Assembly (NCBI GenBank): GCA_003254905.1
Contig: QANU01047209.1
Coordinates: 299,903-363,902, forward strand
Length of the DNA stretch: 64,000 bases
Source: Nissolia schottii
Taxonomy: Eukaryota; Streptophyta; Magnoliopsida; Fabales; Fabaceae
Reading direction: 5' to 3'
Shown one piece after another: positions 1 to 11,100 of this stretch. The position numbers were made by a program, and so were the translations under genes. Numbering within the stretch: the first letter of the stretch is position 1; each line of letters opens with the position of its first letter. Under the pieces are notes generated by a model. That model saw only the letters and a program-made list of their open reading frames with translations, was not told the DNA's origin and did not search any database.

Positions 1-2070
1 CATGAGTACCATGTGTCGTTAACTTGGTGGGTATAGTATCTGTTAAGGAAATAATAATAATAATAAAAAAGCAGGATACTAGCAAAAGGGAAAAACAAAT
101 GTTGACTCCACTTTCAGCTATTGTTGTACTTTGGGTCGCTCGCGGAAGATTCAATCCACTGTTTTTGTAACCTAACAGTGAAGATGATACTCTCTGTGAT
201 ATTTCATTCAGTTATTCATGTTTATTCATGAAATGACAAATTCTTAATTGTTCTAGAAGCAAAAAAGAAAAGTGGCTCTCCTCCCTTCACAATTTGACAC
301 TTCAGCTTTATGGTCATGGTTCTTTCTCACTTTCACTACAATTGTAATGAAATGATTGAAGTGTTAAGTTATGAATGGAACAGAGATTTTATTTATTTAT
401 TTATTTATTTTTTGTTTCTGTGAACACCTGAGAATCTCTCGAAATGAGAGATGAAATATCACAGTGGATGATTATCTTCTTTACTCTTGGCAATGGTCTC
501 ATCTTTAATGTAAATGAGAGAGTTTATAATGTGTAATTAATTTGTATAGTGAAAGGCTGGTCCAGGTCGTGAAACATAATGATGTTTACGTGATAGGGCT
601 GATGTAAGGACTGCAGATGAGATGAGAGAAATGCTTTGCAAATTGCAATGCGGCTGTGCTATGTACGGGCCCTGAATGAAATTCATTTATCGACCAAAAA
701 AATAATTAAAAGAATCATGGTCCCAGAGCCTCTTCTTTACCACTATTATTTCAAATGGTCTCAACTCATCTCAATCATTAGTGTTTTCTCCAAGCTTTTT
801 ATTTGGTTTACAATTATAGGGGATGGCTATGATGCACCTGGTATGATAAGTTTGGTGTGTCATGCACCCTATGTCATATGGTACATTTTTAAAATGTGAT
901 TATATACATTATAAAAGTGTAGTTAAACACATTGAGTTCCACCCAGGTGACAGCAATGGTGGTGCCTTCCCCTTCAAGTCATCGCTCATACCCCCACAGC
1001 AAATATCAAAACCTCAAAAAATCCAACACCTTCAATCCGAGTTCAATTACGAGGTTTTCTTAACGGACTATAGTAGATCATGTTTTTAATTAAACTCAGT
1101 GTACCGTACACCACATTTAACCGGGTGCATTGAAGCCTTCTCCTACCATTATAATATTAATTAATTATGGCGTGTTGGAATTACTATATATCTTATTCCT
1201 TATTTCCGTGAGGTTTCCGTTAGAACATCTATATAGATTTTTATGCAGTGCCCAGTGAGAAGAAAAAGTCTTTCTGTAACCAAAAAATAAATAAATAAAG
1301 TTTCTTTTACTAGTTTTCGCATTTTTTGAACAGACAAGGTTTTCAGGTTTTAATCTTGGGGAAATAGAAATTTTACTTCATAAATTTTTTGGCAAGATGC
1401 TGGTGATGGTTTTCAGCCTCTCGGTAATTGCTCGTTCAATTCGTTGCCTATTAAATTTCGAACGAGAAGTGGTAACTAATTAGATTAAGTTTCGGAATTT
1501 GAGCTGTTCGTCGGATTTATTTGGGATTTCATTGGGTTTATCTCACATTAAAAACTTACCTAATAGTAAATGAGATAAATAAGTATAATATTTCTTATAA
1601 AATAACTATATATAACCCAGCTTATTAAAAAATTTATATAATTGTAATGTTTACAAAGTACAAATTCCAAATTGTGGATCGTTCTATATAAATTACCAAA
1701 ATGCGGTAGCTTTATAAAAATCGTCAGAGTTTATGGTAATTTACACACACATACACACGTGTGTATATATATTATTATTTTTAAATATGCAACCAATACT
1801 TTTTTTAAAAAAATGAATTACCACCGTCGGTGACAATTTAAGAAGAAAAAAAAAACTATCACAATTTAATAATTTTTCTAAAACACCATAATTTAGTATC
1901 GTTTTTTATCATTTCATCACTCATAAATTTTTTAGCCAATACTTTTATGTTAACAATATATGAATAATTTAATATTAATAAGTTTTGTTATATTAATATC
2001 CAAAAAATAAAAAAGGCATCTTTAACAGATACGAGAATGTTTGTTAAGCCACTAGTATATATAAAGAGTA
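1..2070. other. Intergenic, AT-rich, no gene seen
   Basis: No open frame here resembles a known protein, and the short frames near 640-1090 have no support. The stretch holds a short ATTT microsatellite near 383-411 and AT-rich spacer. Nothing else is recognised. Confidence 0.6.
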
Positions 2071-2223
2071 ATGTTTTGTAAACTTAACTCAACAATCCAC
2101 TATTCAATTTACTTATTTTTATAAATGTCATTTGACATTTATAGATACAAAATAAGAAGAAAAATATTAAGTATCATTTATAAAAGTGAGTTGGTTAATA
2201 AGTTAGTTCCTCCAAACATTTTT
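2071..2223. repeat. Hairpin MITE-like repeat
   Basis: A perfect 10-bp inverted repeat with a 2-bp centre lies at 2121-2142 (ATAAATGTCA facing TGACATTTAT). The symmetry continues outward imperfectly: CTTATTTT pairs with AAAATAAG, and the outer ends near 2071 and 2223 are also related. A short palindromic AT-rich unit of about 150 bp without coding capacity is typical of a MITE. The superfamily and exact ends cannot be fixed by eye. Confidence 0.45.
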
Positions 2224-2363
2224 TTCATATATAAAACAGTTAATTACTGGTATGAAAAGTAAGTGATTTTTTTTGGTTCAACTGAAAAGATGTAAAGTTA
2301 GTGATTACTTTCACTTTTTAATTAGTTTCAAATTAGCTGATTTCAATTTTATTAATTATTAAT

Positions 2364-2624
2364 GAGTTAATTAAGTTTTTAGTCCCTGTAATATGAAAAA
2401 GTTTGGTTTTAGTCTCTCATTGTCAGTTTTAGTCCCTGTAAAATATGAAAATTTGATTTTGGTCCTTGTTGACGATGGGAGAGTGACGATGTTGACGTGT
2501 CACTTGACGTCGCTGACGGGACGTCACACGTCGACCCTCCACGTGGCGAAACCCATTTTTTTGGGTCCAACCCGAACCCAGAACCCGACCCGTTTAAAAA
2601 AAAATTAAAAACCAAAATTTGCAA
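2364..2624 (+). repeat. MULE left terminal inverted repeat
   Basis: This matches the reverse complement of 3417-3675 over its whole length with scattered differences, so the element is not very young. Confidence 0.75.
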
Positions 2625-2914
2625 ACCTAATCCCCTCAAAATCCCCAAACCTAATTCATCAGCTTCAGTTTGTCACCACTGCCGTGCTTGTCGCACCACA
2701 ATCATGTTCATCAGCTTCAAGTTCGTTCTCTCCCAAACGAGCATACATCCAAATCCAATATTCACGAAACACTTTTCCTGTAATAAACTCAACCAAACAC
2801 GATTCTGGGCTTGATTGTTTTGCTTTTTTTGGGTAAAAATTTTTTAATCTCAAACTTAATGTTTTTGGTTAAATGATGACAAAGAAAGGTGTAGCTGTTG
2901 CCATTTTGGGGTTT

Positions 2915-3398
2915 CTCTCGCAAACCTGAACAGGCCGCTCCCGCCTATCACCGGCATCTCCCTCATCTTGTCGAAGACGTGGTTCCTCCCCAGAATGGAA
3001 ATGCTGCTGCCGTTGTACTTCCCTTCCACGAAGGCGAAGTTCATCGCCATGAGGAGGGCCAGATCGGTCTGGCCCGCTGACGCGTAACAGCCTGCGCTCT
3101 ACCCACTAGCTTTGAGCTCAGCTGGTGGCCCACGATGAGCGGGTTGTCGATCATGTTGACGAGGCCGAAGGCGGTGGTGGTGTTGAGGCGGTTGAAAGAG
3201 AGGCCACCACGGAGACGGAGGTGGGGTTGCGGCCGCTGAGGGTGTCGTGCCAGTAGAAGGTGAAGTGGGAGAGTTTCTCCTTGCGTTTGAGGACTAGGAG
3301 CTTCCGGTCCGGATGGCAGACGAAGGAGGAGGCGGCGCCATCTTGTTGGGAAGAGAGGAAAATGGTGAGGAGGACGAGGAGGAGGAGGTGAGGGGAAA
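2915..3398 (-). pseudogene. Dirigent protein gene fragment captured in a MULE
   Basis: Read on the minus strand from 3398 down, the DNA encodes a hydrophobic leader (HLLLLVLLTIFLSS), then KEKLSHFTFYWHDTLSGRNP, then LNTTTAFGLVNMIDNPL and SKLVGRAQ, then [34 protein letters not shown], and [16 protein letters not shown]. These are the family blocks of plant dirigent proteins, in order. Dirigents are secreted proteins that steer stereoselective coupling of phenoxy radicals in lignan synthesis. The blocks lie in different frames, with a shift after SVSVVAS and another after VGRAQ. The last ~25 residues of the beta-barrel are missing beyond FRFAR. The fragment is much richer in G+C than its surroundings and lies wholly between the terminal repeats of the MULE, so capture by the element is the simplest reading. 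It is not expected to make a working protein. Confidence 0.8.
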
Positions 3399-3416
3399 TT
3401 TGAATGATTTAGCTTA

Positions 3417-3675
3417 GCAAATTTTGGTTTTTAATTCTTTTTTTAAAACGGGTCAGGTTCTGGGTTCGGTTGGACCCAAAAAATGGGCTCCGCCGAGTGG
3501 GAGGTCCACGTGTGACGCCCCGTCAGCGACGTCAAGTGACATGTCAGCACCGTCACTCTCCCACCGTTAACAGGGACCAAAATCAAATTTTCATATTTTA
3601 CAGGGACTAAAACTGACAATGACGGACTAAAACCAAACTTTTTCATATTACAAGGATTAAAAACTTAATTAACCC
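3417..3675 (-). repeat. MULE right terminal inverted repeat
   Basis: Inverted partner of 2364-2624. The outer end reads CTTAATTAAC.. and is followed by tattaat, the same heptamer that precedes the left repeat. Confidence 0.75.
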
Positions 3676-3682
3676 TATTAAT

Positions 3683-4046
3683 AATGACCCCCACAAAAAT
3701 TGACTCTTTATTGTTGATTAAGTTGATTTATATACATGCAGCTTGTATATAACTATTAACTTGAGAATGACGAGATTGGGAAATTTATGTATACCCAATT
3801 GAAGGCAACATGTTGGGAACTTTTCTGATGGCATATCCTGATTTTTCCACTTTATGTGATATAAAGATAAGAAAATGAATTCTCTCAATTTAACTTTTTT
3901 TTGTTATGTGTTGTCAAGTATAATTGATGTGTCTCATATATAACATAAATAATAACAAAAATTAATAATAAAATATCACAATTAAAAACATATGACAAGA
4001 AATTTAATTGAGAAGATTCATTACTTATTGTTAATTGGGATGTATG

Positions 4047-4085
<39 letters not shown>

Positions 4086-4107
4086 TGTATTGGTTCCATT
4101 TGTCCCA
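3683..4107. other. AT-rich spacer with (AT)n microsatellite
   Basis: No gene seen. An (AT)n run occupies about 4050-4082. Confidence 0.7.
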
Positions 4108-4681
4108 AAGGGGTGTTTGTAACATCTCGATTTTTTCTCTTACAAAGATTTCGCATAATAAATAAATATATAAGTAATATAAATAGACTAGAATTTTAAA
4201 TCTCAATTTTATTCCCAAAAATGCCAAATAAGGTAATAGTTCGCAATTTCACGAAAATTCGCAGACACCGGATTTATTACCTTTCGTCACCAAAATTTAA
4301 TTGTGCATCAAAGGTATCTGTAAAGAACATTTTTATGAAAATAAATTTACAAATACCTTGGATGAACTTCAATTCCTCATTAGAAAAATTAGTAGATCAC
4401 AAATGTGTGATTGGAATATTTTTCGGACACCCGTACACGAAGCACACAGACAGCTAACGACCAAGCACAATCAAACATGATCGAATTTTGGCACATGGCC
4501 AAAAGGCCATCAGCTCCCTCACGTAACTCTCACACACACACACACAAAAGTCAAAGCAAATCCATAAAGTCAAAGACAACAACTTGGCCACATAAGCCAT
4601 CTTTATCCTATTTTTCATTTTATTTTTCTTTTTCCATTAATTTTTGTTGCCAAGAATGGCCCAAAAGCCACGGCCTTGAAG

Positions 4682-4690
4682 CTATAAATA
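4682..4690 (+). promoter_or_regulatory. TATA box of solo LTR 1
   Basis: CTATAAATA lies about 565 bp into the LTR and is followed by 'gccacccatggc'. The fourth copy has the same arrangement near 63290, and copies 2 and 3 have TATAAATA-type boxes 450-520 bp in. This is the expected place of the LTR promoter; present activity is unknown. Confidence 0.55.
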
Positions 4691-5110
4691 GCCACCCATG
4701 GCTTTCATTTTTCATTCATCCATTATCTCCAAAACACGTTCGGTTCGTATGCTCTGTCGTTACACTGTCGTAGCTGGAAATTAGCAGGAGAAGCCAAGCA
4801 CTCTTGGAAACGTTTTCTCACCACCATTACCATCACCAACACCTCTAGAAAGTGGGTAAAACTAGCTTAAATCACCTCTTGGTGGTCTCATGTTTGCTTA
4901 TGTGGTTTTATGAGAATATATACCTGTTATGCAATATATGCTTGGCCGTGTTGCATGCATGATTCTATGCTTTCTTGAGGTTGAAAATAGGTTGTAGGGA
5001 TTGTGGAAACTTGGTGGTGGAGCCCTAAGAGGTGTGCATCGAAGTGGTTTAGAGAAAGGGTGAGAGAAAGGAAAAATAGCAAAGTTGTGACCAAGTTCTC
5101 ATGCCTAGGG

Positions 5111-5312
5111 CACTGAGCGGCCAAGGAGGCCCGCTGAGCAGCCTGGGTATTTACGTTCAGTAACAGTGAGTTACGCAACCGCTGAGCGACCAGGGTGGTC
5201 CGCTGAGCGGCCTGAAGCCTAGACCATAGTGTAAACTGTGGTTGAATAGGTGAGCAACCTGAGAGTTCCTAGTGGCCGCTGAGCGACCTAAAGAAGGTGT
5301 TGAGCGACTGAA
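5111..5312 (+). repeat. GCTGAGCGGCC motif cluster in LTR 1
   Basis: About six imperfect copies of a GCTGAGCGRCC core are scattered over 200 bp. LTR copy 4 has relatives at the same offset (63697 on), while copies 2 and 3 have a wholly different motif there. Confidence 0.65.
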
Positions 5313-5560
5313 GAATGTCCCCAAGTGTAGAATAAGCAAGCTCTAAAGAGATAAGGTTAGACGGTACGAGCGGACATAGGATGACCAAGAACAAGTATGC
5401 ATGGGGGTCTAGAGGAATTAGGCCAAGAGGGTCATAAGAAGGTACCGATCACTACAGGCTCAGAATACCGAAAAACAGAACTTAGTTATATGGATAGGAA
5501 ATCCCCCTCCACTGGGCACGTCTACGGGCATGCCCCTTAAACACGTGCATAGAACCATAT

Positions 5561-5700
5561 GACATCATGACATGATAAGACATGAGCATAAAAGAATATG
5601 GCATCATGACATGATAAGACACGATCATAAAAGAATATGACATCACGACATCATAAGACATGAGCATAATAGAATATAACATCATGACATGTTAATAAAA
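5561..5700 (+). repeat. Minisatellite of ~39-bp units in LTR 1
   Basis: About 3.5 units begin at 5561, 5601, 5639 and 5678 (gacatcatgacatgataaga and variants). They lie about 1.44 kb from the LTR start. Confidence 0.75.
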
Positions 5701-6846
5701 GGATATGGAATATGAGTCCGCCCCTTGGCTACCAGCCCTCACCACCCTGTATACAAGGATGGTTACTTATATGAAATATGTTTACACTAAATGCGTATAC
5801 AGCATGAGCTCTGCCATTAAAGGATAAGGAGTAGGTTGTACACTAGACCGGGATGACGGTTCGCTAGGGTACAAGGGGATAACATAATATGACAAGAATA
5901 CAAACGATGTCACAAGACACGTAAGAAAACTCCCAAATCTCTTCATGCATGCTATATGTGACATATGTGACGAGTATGTGTTTATATGGTGAGGAAGCGT
6001 CAAGTGATAAGGTTTTCACAAGACGGCCTCTATAAGGTTACGTGATATGAGGATAGCATAATATTCGAGAACACGATAAGTTTCCTGCTATAGGTAAAGA
6101 AAATACTAGAACTCCCGATCACCTAGTAATTTAGATAAGGCTGCTTAGGACTAGAACGGATAATAACAAGTAGAGATCTAGTATAATTGTGCCACCTAGA
6201 GACCCCCTGAGCGGTGGAATCATAATTGAGCAAAGAAACGAGTAGTATGCCCCAAAGGACCCCACTGAGGACGCAACGTTCTCACCCCCACTCCTTTATG
6301 GTTTCAGGTGGGCACGACTAGTATACCTAAGAAGACAAGGCAGCACAGGACGACTGGAGGTCTCAAGGCCAGAGGATCCCCGAGGAACAGCAAGAGCTAT
6401 CCCTTTTCATCCACACCTGATGGCGATTTTTGTTTTATACTCTATAACAGTTAAATGGTCTAGCTCGGCCATTAACGATTATGTGCATTATGTGTAATTA
6501 TGTATTACTACTCAAATGTGTAATTATGTTATGGACCAGGTGATTGTATGTACGTGTATATATATAAATCATGAAATATTCTGTATAATTAGCCAAAGGA
6601 GTAGTTATCGTTAAAGTCCATTGGGACTCCATCGCTCGCATATCTATATGATTCCTTGAACACACACGGCTCCTAGTTTATGAGTTAATAAAGAAAAGGA
6701 AAAATGTTTCAAAACGGTCCGTATTTTCGCGTAAGAAATATTTGCAAAGCTAAAAGTAGGGGCTAGAAGTAACTCAACCAAAGCAGATAACAACCCTGTG
6801 AGCTTTGCTTACGACTATAGCGTGGGCAGTTAGCAGGGGTGTTACA

Positions 6847-7030
6847 CTGTTCATGGGGTCAGATAAGGATGGACTTGAAGATGCCCAAATCCAGCCCTAT
6901 ATTTTGGCCGGACAAAATTTCAGGCCCAAGCTAAGCCATATATCTAAGTAAGCTCGATGATGTTAAGGCTAAATTAAGAATTAAGACCAAGCCTAATCGA
7001 GGTATGATTGGGTAGTCGGGGTCAATGTTT
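6847..7030 (+). mobile_element. hAT-like repeat fragment interrupted by LTR 1
   Basis: Across LTR 1 the DNA reads ..aggggtgtt (4109-4117) and then catggggtcag (from 6852). Together this is the AGGGGTGTTCATGGG end typical of the hAT-like repeats also seen at 40981-41668. LTR 1 therefore landed inside the terminal repeat of an older hAT-like element. Its right end is not recognisable. Confidence 0.4.
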
Positions 7031-8025
7031 TCTTAGAAGCACCATTTTCTTTTTGCATAACCAACAAAAAAAAAACTAGAAGAATCTTGTATAATGAATG
7101 ATCTCCAAGTTGAAACTGACCCCAAATCCCTAATTAAGAACTTAACTCCTTTTAAAAGAATACACATATAATATATACACAAGTTAACAACACAACACAA
7201 CACAATTCAAACCACCAAAGCAAGTCAACAAAATATTCAATGTCTAACCCAAATTACATTAGCCCAATTAAAAAGACAAAACCAATGAAAGGGACACATT
7301 CAAAAGACATTTTCATCCATCCACAAATTAACAATAGAAGGAATTGCATTCAATAGAAAGAATTGTCTTTAATATACTTATTAACATATGCTTTGAAACT
7401 GCAATTAAATGCCAAAAATGAAATTGCACTAGACATGGCGTCCTATTGTTTTAATCTAATATGAGTCATGCTACACGTACACCAAAAAATATACATCATA
7501 CATACGCCTTATACTTATATATATATATATATATATATAAAGTTTGTGCTTTAATGTCTGTAATATTTGTGCACTTAATTAAGTATAATTAAGAATATCA
7601 TCTATAAGTTTGTAATGTTTGTGCACTCATGAAAATAAAGTTTGCGCATTATTAATGGTGTATGTATAGGTGTATAAAATTGAATGTACATGTATCATTT
7701 TTTTATCTAATATTTATAGGCTTCTATTCACCATAAAAATATGTGTTTGAAATTGCAATTGAATTCCAAAAAAATATTCAAGTTAGATTTGCAACTTAAT
7801 ATCAAAATACTGCATCAAAACGTGACGTTGGAAGTAACGATCGTGTCTCAAGGTATCAAGCCTCTCACTCCCAAATTGGGAGAAATTACTTTTTTATTTG
7901 ACATAATAAAAAGTGAAGGTATTTTTTTTTATCAAAGAACTAGTTAGTAATTAGTAAAAAAGTGAATAAAAAAATAAGAGTAGTAAAAATATAATGTAGT
8001 GTGTGTATATATAAATTTTAAAAGA
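7031..8025. other. Intergenic with (TA)n and TTTGTGCAC repeats
   Basis: No gene seen. A (TA)n run lies at about 7515-7540. From 7540 to 7690 several imperfect copies of 'aatgtttgtgcact' occur, related to the repeat at 49.9-50.3 kb. Confidence 0.55.
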
Positions 8026-9486
8026 TTTTTTTTTGATGATTACAAAAAGCACACAAAAGTGCACCCAACGGGGGAAATGGAGAAAGAAGAGACAAAACCT
8101 GTGGAAAACGAAAAGAAAACTCCACTACCCACCANAAAAAAAAAAAAAACAAGAACCTAAAGAGATACCATAACCAAAGCCACCAAGTACACTGATTCAG
8201 CAATAGGCAAATAAAATCAAAATATCTAGTAACCACAACATACAAGTACTATCAGCAGCCCTTCTTACCTTCTATACCTGTAGCTGACCCTTGAGCCTCC
8301 GAAATAAGCTCACCTGAGACGGAAAAAAGGACTACAAGGATCCAGAGCCACAGAAAATAATAAAAGAGAAGGAAAAGCTTCACTTGTTACACAAGCTCAC
8401 AGATAGCCAAACATAGCCTCCATATCAAGCTCACTTGATATGGATAAAGGATTACAAAGGTATCTAGTGCACTAAGATGTAATAGGTTAGGATGACCTCT
8501 ACAACACACGTTTAGAGCAAAGGTCCCTCCACTGTTGAAGCCAAAAATTTGTTGAGTTAATCACTTCAACGCAGCAAACTGATTTATTGTCAAAGATGCA
8601 CTTGTTTCTTACCCGCCAAATAATCCAAATGGAGATTTAAAAAAAAAAAGGCTATCCACCATTATTTCTTGAGGCTTCGGTCAATACTAACATTTGTCCA
8701 GGTTTTAAGAACAAAGCCCCCCTTCCTATCGTTCGGAAGAAGAATCTCGTTAAAATCCCTAGGGAAAATAGTAGGAACATCCATTTTCATACACAGTTGC
8801 TTAAGCTCCCTCTAGACAGTATTCTTATCCCGTCTATCGTGAGCATCATAAACAAGACAAATAGCATACTCAAAATTGTTATCTCCAAGAAGACCTTGAA
8901 TGCATATCCACCGATTTCCTTTTGCCACTGAAGGTTCTTTGAAGAGATCTTTGTCCCAGATGCACAAAAGCCCCCCACTATTGTTTGTAGCATTGACTGA
9001 TTCCTAGTGAAACTCATCGTGACCCCAAATACTTCTTGCCAAAAATCTTGTTGATAGTGATTTTTTTTATTTATTTCAGAGATGCCTAGAAAATCCATTT
9101 TCTTTGTTTTAACTAGGCACCTAAGTACTATCAGAATCTTCCTAACCCCACCCAAGCCCCTCACATTCTAACAAGCTAATTTCATTGCTGAGATCAGGAC
9201 TTACTCGATGATTTTGATTTGCTGGTTGGTTTCTTTGCCACTGTTGCTGGAAAGTTGGATTTTTTTTTCCCTTGTTCTGATTCTTCAGTTTTTCACTCCT
9301 CTTTCGTTTTGTCCAAGCCCCACACAATCCTTTCTTCCTCAATAGCCCAGAAACCAAGACTCTTTAGAAGACCGCAATCCTTAGAAGCCCTACCTTGAAT
9401 TTCATCTTCTTCATCACAATCCCCAGACGGATCAGCTTGGGTAGAGAGATCCCCAACTCCAGCAAAGGACACTTATGCTTGATGAT
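8026..9486 (-). mobile_element. L1-type LINE remnant (endonuclease and 3' end)
   Basis: Read on the minus strand, 9164-8787 encodes MRGLGGVRK..KMDFLGISEIN, the start of a plant L1 apurinic-type endonuclease. Further on come LVYDAHDRRDKN and RDFNEILLPNDRKGG (about 8701-8760), equivalent to the family's LVYA..DR and GDFNE..ERKGG motifs; here the G of GDFNE is R. The reading frame shifts within the domain. Most of the reverse transcriptase is missing: the sequence passes quickly to a 3'-end region ending in a short tail (T run at 8026-8034 on the plus strand). It is a decayed, internally deleted LINE. Its 5' side is cut by solo LTR 2; a few bases resume at 12140. Confidence 0.7.
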
Positions 9487-9911
9487 TGTAACATCCCAGA
9501 TTTTCCCCTTATGGAAATTTCGCTTAAATCCTAATTTCGCTTAATTAGAAGCACATTAGAGGTGATTATTTGGACTGGGAAAATTATTTAGAAAATTAAA
9601 TTGCTTTCAAATATCAGTCAAATAATTGCTTCTCGATCTCGCGAAGTGCCGCAAGGTCCGTGCTAAATTTCGCCGAAAACCGGGATTTCGGTAGGCACCT
9701 AAGGTATCTGTGGAAATTACCCCTGGGTAATTTATTCACGAATACCTTAACCTGACATACTCATATGATCAGGAAAAATTCGTAGATCGCGGATATATAT
9801 TTAGGATATTTTTCGGAGAACCGTGAGTGCGCCAGAAGTGGTTAAAAGCGACTGAAATGGAATAAGAGCTAGGATATTTATAATAAACTAATAATAAATT
9901 AATATAATTTA

Positions 9912-9950
<39 letters not shown>

Positions 9951-10411
9951 CAAGCAGGGGGCCACGGCTGTCAAGGGCCCCCTGGTGAAAGAAAAAGAAA
10001 AACAAAGAAAGAATGAGAGAAGAGAAGAAAAGAGAGAAGAGGAAACTGCTTCCTTCAGTTTTCCCCATTTCTATTACCGTTCGTGCACATCGCGGAAGCG
10101 CTACCGGACTTCGGAAAAACTCCCGGAGCACGCCATGGTGAAGAGGAAAATCGGCACAACAAAGCTACCGGAGCAGAATCGCCGTTGGATGTGGGTAACC
10201 CTAAGCCCACTGTCTATGTGGTTTAGTTTTTAACTGTATATGTGCCTATCTGTATATTTGACTGTATAACTGTTAAGTAGTATTTTGGGGGGATATTGTG
10301 TAAAAAGGGTTTTGTGAACGGTAGAAAAATGAAACGCGTAACTGTACTACTTGGAACCCTAGGAACAGTGAAAGTTTACGATCTGGAGTCTCGGAAGGCG
10401 ATTTTTGTAGT

Positions 10412-10645
10412 CTGCATTCGAATCCTTAAGGAATTCAATCGAATGAAAGCCCAAGCTGAGCTTTCCTTCGAATGAATTCCACTGCAGTCGAATGTAGGCG
10501 AGTTTTAGGGATTTCAATCGAATGAATTCCCTCGTATTCGAATGAAGCGATGTCGAGGGATTTCAGTCGAATGAAAACCTATTCCAATCGAATGAAAGAA
10601 CTTCGAGGGATTTCATTCGAATGCCACAGCAAGTATTCGAATGAA
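10412..10645 (+). repeat. TTCGAATGAA motif cluster in LTR 2
   Basis: About ten copies of a TCGAATG core occur over 230 bp, 0.93-1.16 kb from the LTR start, spaced about 16-30 bp apart. The core contains the palindrome ATTCGAAT in its longer form. LTR 3 carries the same motif at the same offset. Confidence 0.75.
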
Positions 10646-10887
10646 ACCTGGCAGAGTTGGGAGTTTAATGGTTTCAAGGGATCCAATGACTATGGTTAAG
10701 CTATTATTATATATTGAAGCATGCATCATGAGGATGGGATGCCATTTAAGAGTTAGGGCAGCCCTAGAACACTAGAGGTCAATGACTTAATGTAAAAAGA
10801 GCATAATGGAACTTAGGGAAATACGTATGTAGTTATATGCTAGGAAGCCCAGCTCTTGGCAATGTCTACTTGACACGCCCCTCGCCA

Positions 10888-11100
10888 GTCCCAAAAGGGT
10901 GGATTGGCCAATGTGTTACCTTGCCAAATCCCAAAAGGGTGGATTTGGTTAACGAAGTAATCCCAAAAGGGTGGATTAGTTCGCAGAGGTTAAAGACACA
11001 AGGAAGGAAAATGTGTTACCTTGCCAAGTCCCAAAAGGGTGGAGTTGGTTAACGGATTAATCCCAAAAGGGTGGATTGATTCGCAGAGGTTAATGGCACA
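10888..11100 (+). repeat. Minisatellite with 'tcccaaaagggtggatt' units in LTR 2
   Basis: Five copies of the core occur, arranged in a higher-order repeat of 100 bp (aatgtgttaccttgcc starts at 10910 and 11010). Each core is a short dyad, AATCC..GGATT. The array lies about 1.40 kb from the LTR start. Confidence 0.75.

Larger units (their letters stand above)
2364..3675. mobile_element. MULE (Pack-MULE type) carrying a dirigent gene fragment
   Basis: Two inverted copies of about 260 bp face each other at 2364-2624 and 3417-3675. Each runs from a GTTAATTAAG end through a stretch with 'agtccctgtaa' and 'gacgtcgctgacggg' to an A-rich inner border. The 7-bp sequence tattaat lies directly outside both ends. 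Long terminal inverted repeats with gene-derived, GC-rich filler and no transposase are the marks of a non-autonomous Mutator-like element of the Pack-MULE kind. MULEs normally make 9-bp target duplications; only 7 bp match here, and the flanks are AT-rich, so the exact ends could be off by a few bases. Confidence 0.75.
4118..6846 (+). mobile_element. Solo LTR 1 of a long-LTR Ty3/Gypsy-like family
   Basis: This 2.73-kb unit begins TGTAACATC and ends GGTGTTACA, the TG..CA ends expected of an LTR. The flanking pentamers gtgtt and ctgtt match at four of five positions, as for an old 5-bp target duplication. It aligns with the units at 9487, 35961 and 62706: shared blocks include 'ggtaatagttcgcag' near the start, the TATA region, and 'caaccctgtgagc' with 'gcagttagcaggggtgtt' at the end. 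There is no internal domain or second LTR, so it is a solo LTR left by recombination. The great LTR length suggests the Tekay/Del chromovirus lineage; this is inference, as no pol is present. It is a fossil with no coding capacity. Confidence 0.8.

Noticed and set aside
5482-5685. Minus-strand frame with repeated Met/Tyr/Ser peptides
   Set aside because: It spans the ~39-bp minisatellite of LTR 1; not a gene.
10412-10425. TTCGAATCC resembling a tRNA T-arm
   Set aside because: It is one of about ten repeats of the TCGAATG motif; no acceptor stem, D-arm or anticodon arm surrounds it.
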